A DNA stretch of 6,652 nucleotides, taken from contig JAEOTN010000313.1 of assembly GCA_016839865.1 (NCBI GenBank), forward strand, positions 1 to 6,652. Reading direction: 5' to 3'. Position numbers and translations under genes: made by a program. The DNA is from Promethearchaeota archaeon. Lineage in GTDB: Archaea > Asgardarchaeota > Lokiarchaeia > Sigynarchaeales > MK-D1. Of the stretch, positions 5,326 to 6,652 are shown in pieces (within the stretch, counting starts at the first letter, position 1; the number at the start of each line of letters is the position of its first letter). Under the pieces are notes generated by a model that saw only the letters and a list, made by a program, of their open reading frames with translations, ran no database searches and was not told the DNA's origin.

Positions 5326-6423
5326 TTGAGAATTTCATTTTTTCAAATTCCTACAAGCGGGGCTGGCATCCCGCGGTATAGAAGATACAAGGAAGTTCTT
5401 ACAAATAAGGGTCATACAATATTAGAGAACGACTTCAATGCTGATCTATTTATATTATGGTCTCCAATAAATAGTACTTTACTTTCAACAGCAATTAAAA
5501 TAAAGAGAAAAAAAACCCCATTGATCTATGATTGTTATTATTCGATGGTAGAAGCCTTTGTAGATGAAGGCAGAATTAAATTAAACTCAAAAAAAGAAAA
5601 GAGACTCAGGTTTTTAGAAGGTTCGATGTTTCAACTCTCTGATCTAATATTAGTTCATAGTAAATCAAGTCAAGAATATTTAGCAAATAAATACAATGTT
5701 TCTGTGAATAAAGTCGTCCCTATTTACGGTTTAGTGGATCTAAAACAATTCAGAAAAGATGAGAAAATGAGAATTCAATTGGATTTGAACCCACCAGTCT
5801 TCATGTACTGTGGGAGCTACATTCAATCCCATGGGGTCGAAATTATTTTCAAAGCTTTCCTAGAGACCCAAAAAGAGTACCAAGATTGTTCATTATTACT
5901 AATTGGACCAGTTTCTAAAAATATCAAAGATATGTATGGGGAAGAAGTGTTTGGAAATCAAAATATAAAATTTATCCCCGAAATTGACAACAAAGAGCTT
6001 CCTTGCTATTTGAATTCCTGTGATTTTTGGTTAGGATCATTTAGTTCGAGTCCCAAAAGTAACCGTACAGCAAGATCAGCAATGTCAGAAGCAATGGCTA
6101 CAGAATGTATAGTAATCACTGGAGACACAGATGAAAATCGTAAAATCATTCTAAATGGTATAAATGGTTTTTTAGTTCCTCCTGATAATGTTAATGAGCT
6201 GATTAAGATTTTTAAATCTGTCATTAATGATTTGAACCCATCTATTGGACGAAAAGCACGAGAATACGCCGTTAAAAACTTTGGTAAAAGTACGCTTGAA
6301 TCGATTGTTGAAAACCAAATCCTCGTTGTAAAATATCAAAAGAAATCAATCTGGAGAATCAAGATTAATTTGATAATCCTCCAGATAGGAGTAAAAGTCA
6401 AAGAACTTCTCTTAAAAACATAA
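5326..6423 (+). CDS. Family 4 glycosyltransferase with divergent donor-site motif
   Basis: This 365-residue protein shows the GT-B fold expected of a retaining glycosyltransferase in glycan assembly. The N-terminal domain begins MRISFFQIPTSGAGIPRYRR. Other elements are ADLFILWSP (39-47), PLIYDCYYSM (65-74), a 'D' strand before LILVHSKSSQEYL (107-119) and VPIYGLVDLKQF (131-142), the usual 'vpnGvd...F' linker. The C-terminal domain has FMYCGSYIQSHGVE (159-172), LLLIGPVS (190-197), a CDFWLGSF strand (232-239), then AMSEAMATECIVITGD (252-267) and NGINGFLVPPDN (277-288). Glu255 matches the conserved second Glu of E-x7-E. The first Glu position is Arg247, and the usual Gly after 'AMA' is Glu260. 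The last 35 residues form a basic and hydrophobic tail that could lie on the membrane. TTG is the start because no nearby in-frame ATG gives the first strand. Donor and acceptor are unknown. Confidence 0.9.
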   Translation: MRISFFQIPTSGAGIPRYRRYKEVLTNKGHTILENDFNADLFILWSPINSTLLSTAIKIKRKKTPLIYDCYYSMVEAFVDEGRIKLNSKKEKRLRFLEGSMFQLSDLILVHSKSSQEYLANKYNVSVNKVVPIYGLVDLKQFRKDEKMRIQLDLNPPVFMYCGSYIQSHGVEIIFKAFLETQKEYQDCSLLLIGPVSKNIKDMYGEEVFGNQNIKFIPEIDNKELPCYLNSCDFWLGSFSSSPKSNRTARSAMSEAMATECIVITGDTDENRKIILNGINGFLVPPDNVNELIKIFKSVINDLNPSIGRKAREYAVKNFGKSTLESIVENQILVVKYQKKSIWRIKINLIILQIGVKVKELLLKT

Positions 6424-6522
6424 ACTTTATACCTTTAAATGTCTGAAATCCTAAGCCAGTCAAAGAACTATACTCCTATCAAGTAAATTGATAAGACGTT
6501 ATTTTAATTCCTCATTATTGTG

Positions 6523-6538
6523 AGAGAATTAATTCTCT
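6523..6538. repeat. 16-bp perfect palindrome downstream of the third GT4 gene
   Basis: AGAGAATTAATTCTCT is a perfect palindrome with no loop, 100 bp beyond the stop codon of the GT4 gene and 40 bp before a possible start codon at 6578. It has the form of a binding site for a dimeric regulator. It lacks the T run expected of a hairpin terminator. The surrounding 229-bp tail (6424-6652) shows no RNA gene or other repeat that I recognise apart from a 12-bp palindrome at 6635-6646. Confidence 0.4.
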
Positions 6539-6577
6539 GATCTTACATCGAATATTGATAAATACAGAGTTCGTGAG

Positions 6578-6652
6578 ATGTTGGTTGAAATGTTTTGCTT
6601 GGATCAAATCCTAAAAAAACGTGAATTATATCTATACGATATCGTAGCATAC
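6578..6652 (+). CDS. Possible 5' end of a gene running off the right edge
   Basis: From ATG at 6578 the plus strand stays open to the window end (25 codons, MLVEMFCLDQILKKRELYLY and onward). The same frame is open upstream to a stop at about 6530, so the start could also lie before the window's ATG at a non-ATG codon. The peptide looks protein-like, but no family is recognised and no clear ribosome-binding site precedes the ATG. The opposite strand is also open over about the same bases, from the edge to a TAA near 6543. Codon first positions are richer in purines on the plus strand, which favours it slightly. Confidence 0.28.
   Translation, partial: MLVEMFCLDQILKKRELYLYDIVAY

Noticed and set aside
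6006..6224. A 72-codon minus-strand open frame inside the third GT4 gene.
   Set aside because: It is antisense to the conserved donor-site region of the GT4 enzyme and is explained as a shadow.
6635..6646. A 12-bp palindrome, TACGATATCGTA, near the right edge.
   Set aside because: Short palindromes are frequent in AT-rich DNA, no second copy is seen, and it lies within a possible coding frame.
1..6652. CRISPR array, tRNA or rRNA genes, insertion sequences or integrase sites.
   Set aside because: No regularly spaced repeats, cloverleaf sequences, transposase motifs or terminal inverted repeats were seen on either strand.

Overview
The window is AT-rich and holds part of a surface-glycan (polysaccharide, glycolipid or protein-glycan) biosynthesis locus. 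An archaeal host is the most likely reading, but this is inference. Three of the five complete genes appear to start at TTG. The ribosome-binding sites that can be seen resemble the GGTGAT part of the anti-Shine-Dalgarno complement rather than AGGAGG. Purine-rich stretches followed by A/T boxes, resembling archaeal BRE/TATA elements, lie at suitable distances upstream of several genes. The proteins belong to widely exchanged families and give no species. An AT-rich archaeon such as an Asgard lineage is possible, but I cannot show it, and a bacterium is not excluded.

Layout. At 1-171 (minus) is the 5' end of a gene cut by the window edge. Its 57 residues look like the N-terminus of a NodB-type polysaccharide deacetylase. 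About 140 bp separate it from a divergent sugar-1-phosphate nucleotidyltransferase (312-1043, plus). A family-4 glycosyltransferase follows (1130-2278, plus). Only 18 bp further on, a convergent multi-spanning flippase of the Wzx/MOP type ends (2297-3787, minus). Upstream of it on the same strand, after a 204-bp gap, is a second GT4 enzyme (3992-5101, minus). A 224-bp divergent region follows, then a third GT4 enzyme (5326-6423, plus). The last 229 bp hold a 16-bp perfect palindrome and perhaps the start of another gene running off the right edge.

How the genes fit together. The nucleotidyltransferase would make an NDP-sugar donor. The three GT4 enzymes would add sugars to a membrane-bound lipid carrier on the cytoplasmic face. 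The flippase would move the lipid-linked glycan across the membrane. The deacetylase-like protein could modify the glycan. Strand changes and gaps of roughly 80-220 bp suggest several separate transcription units rather than one polysaccharide operon. No polymerase, ligase or oligosaccharyltransferase is present here.

I did not find a clearly new biological system. The points most worth following up are the Shine-Dalgarno sequence of the 5101 gene lying inside a perfect hairpin, the non-standard active-site motifs of two GT4 enzymes, and an unexplained small open frame between the second GT4 gene and the flippase.
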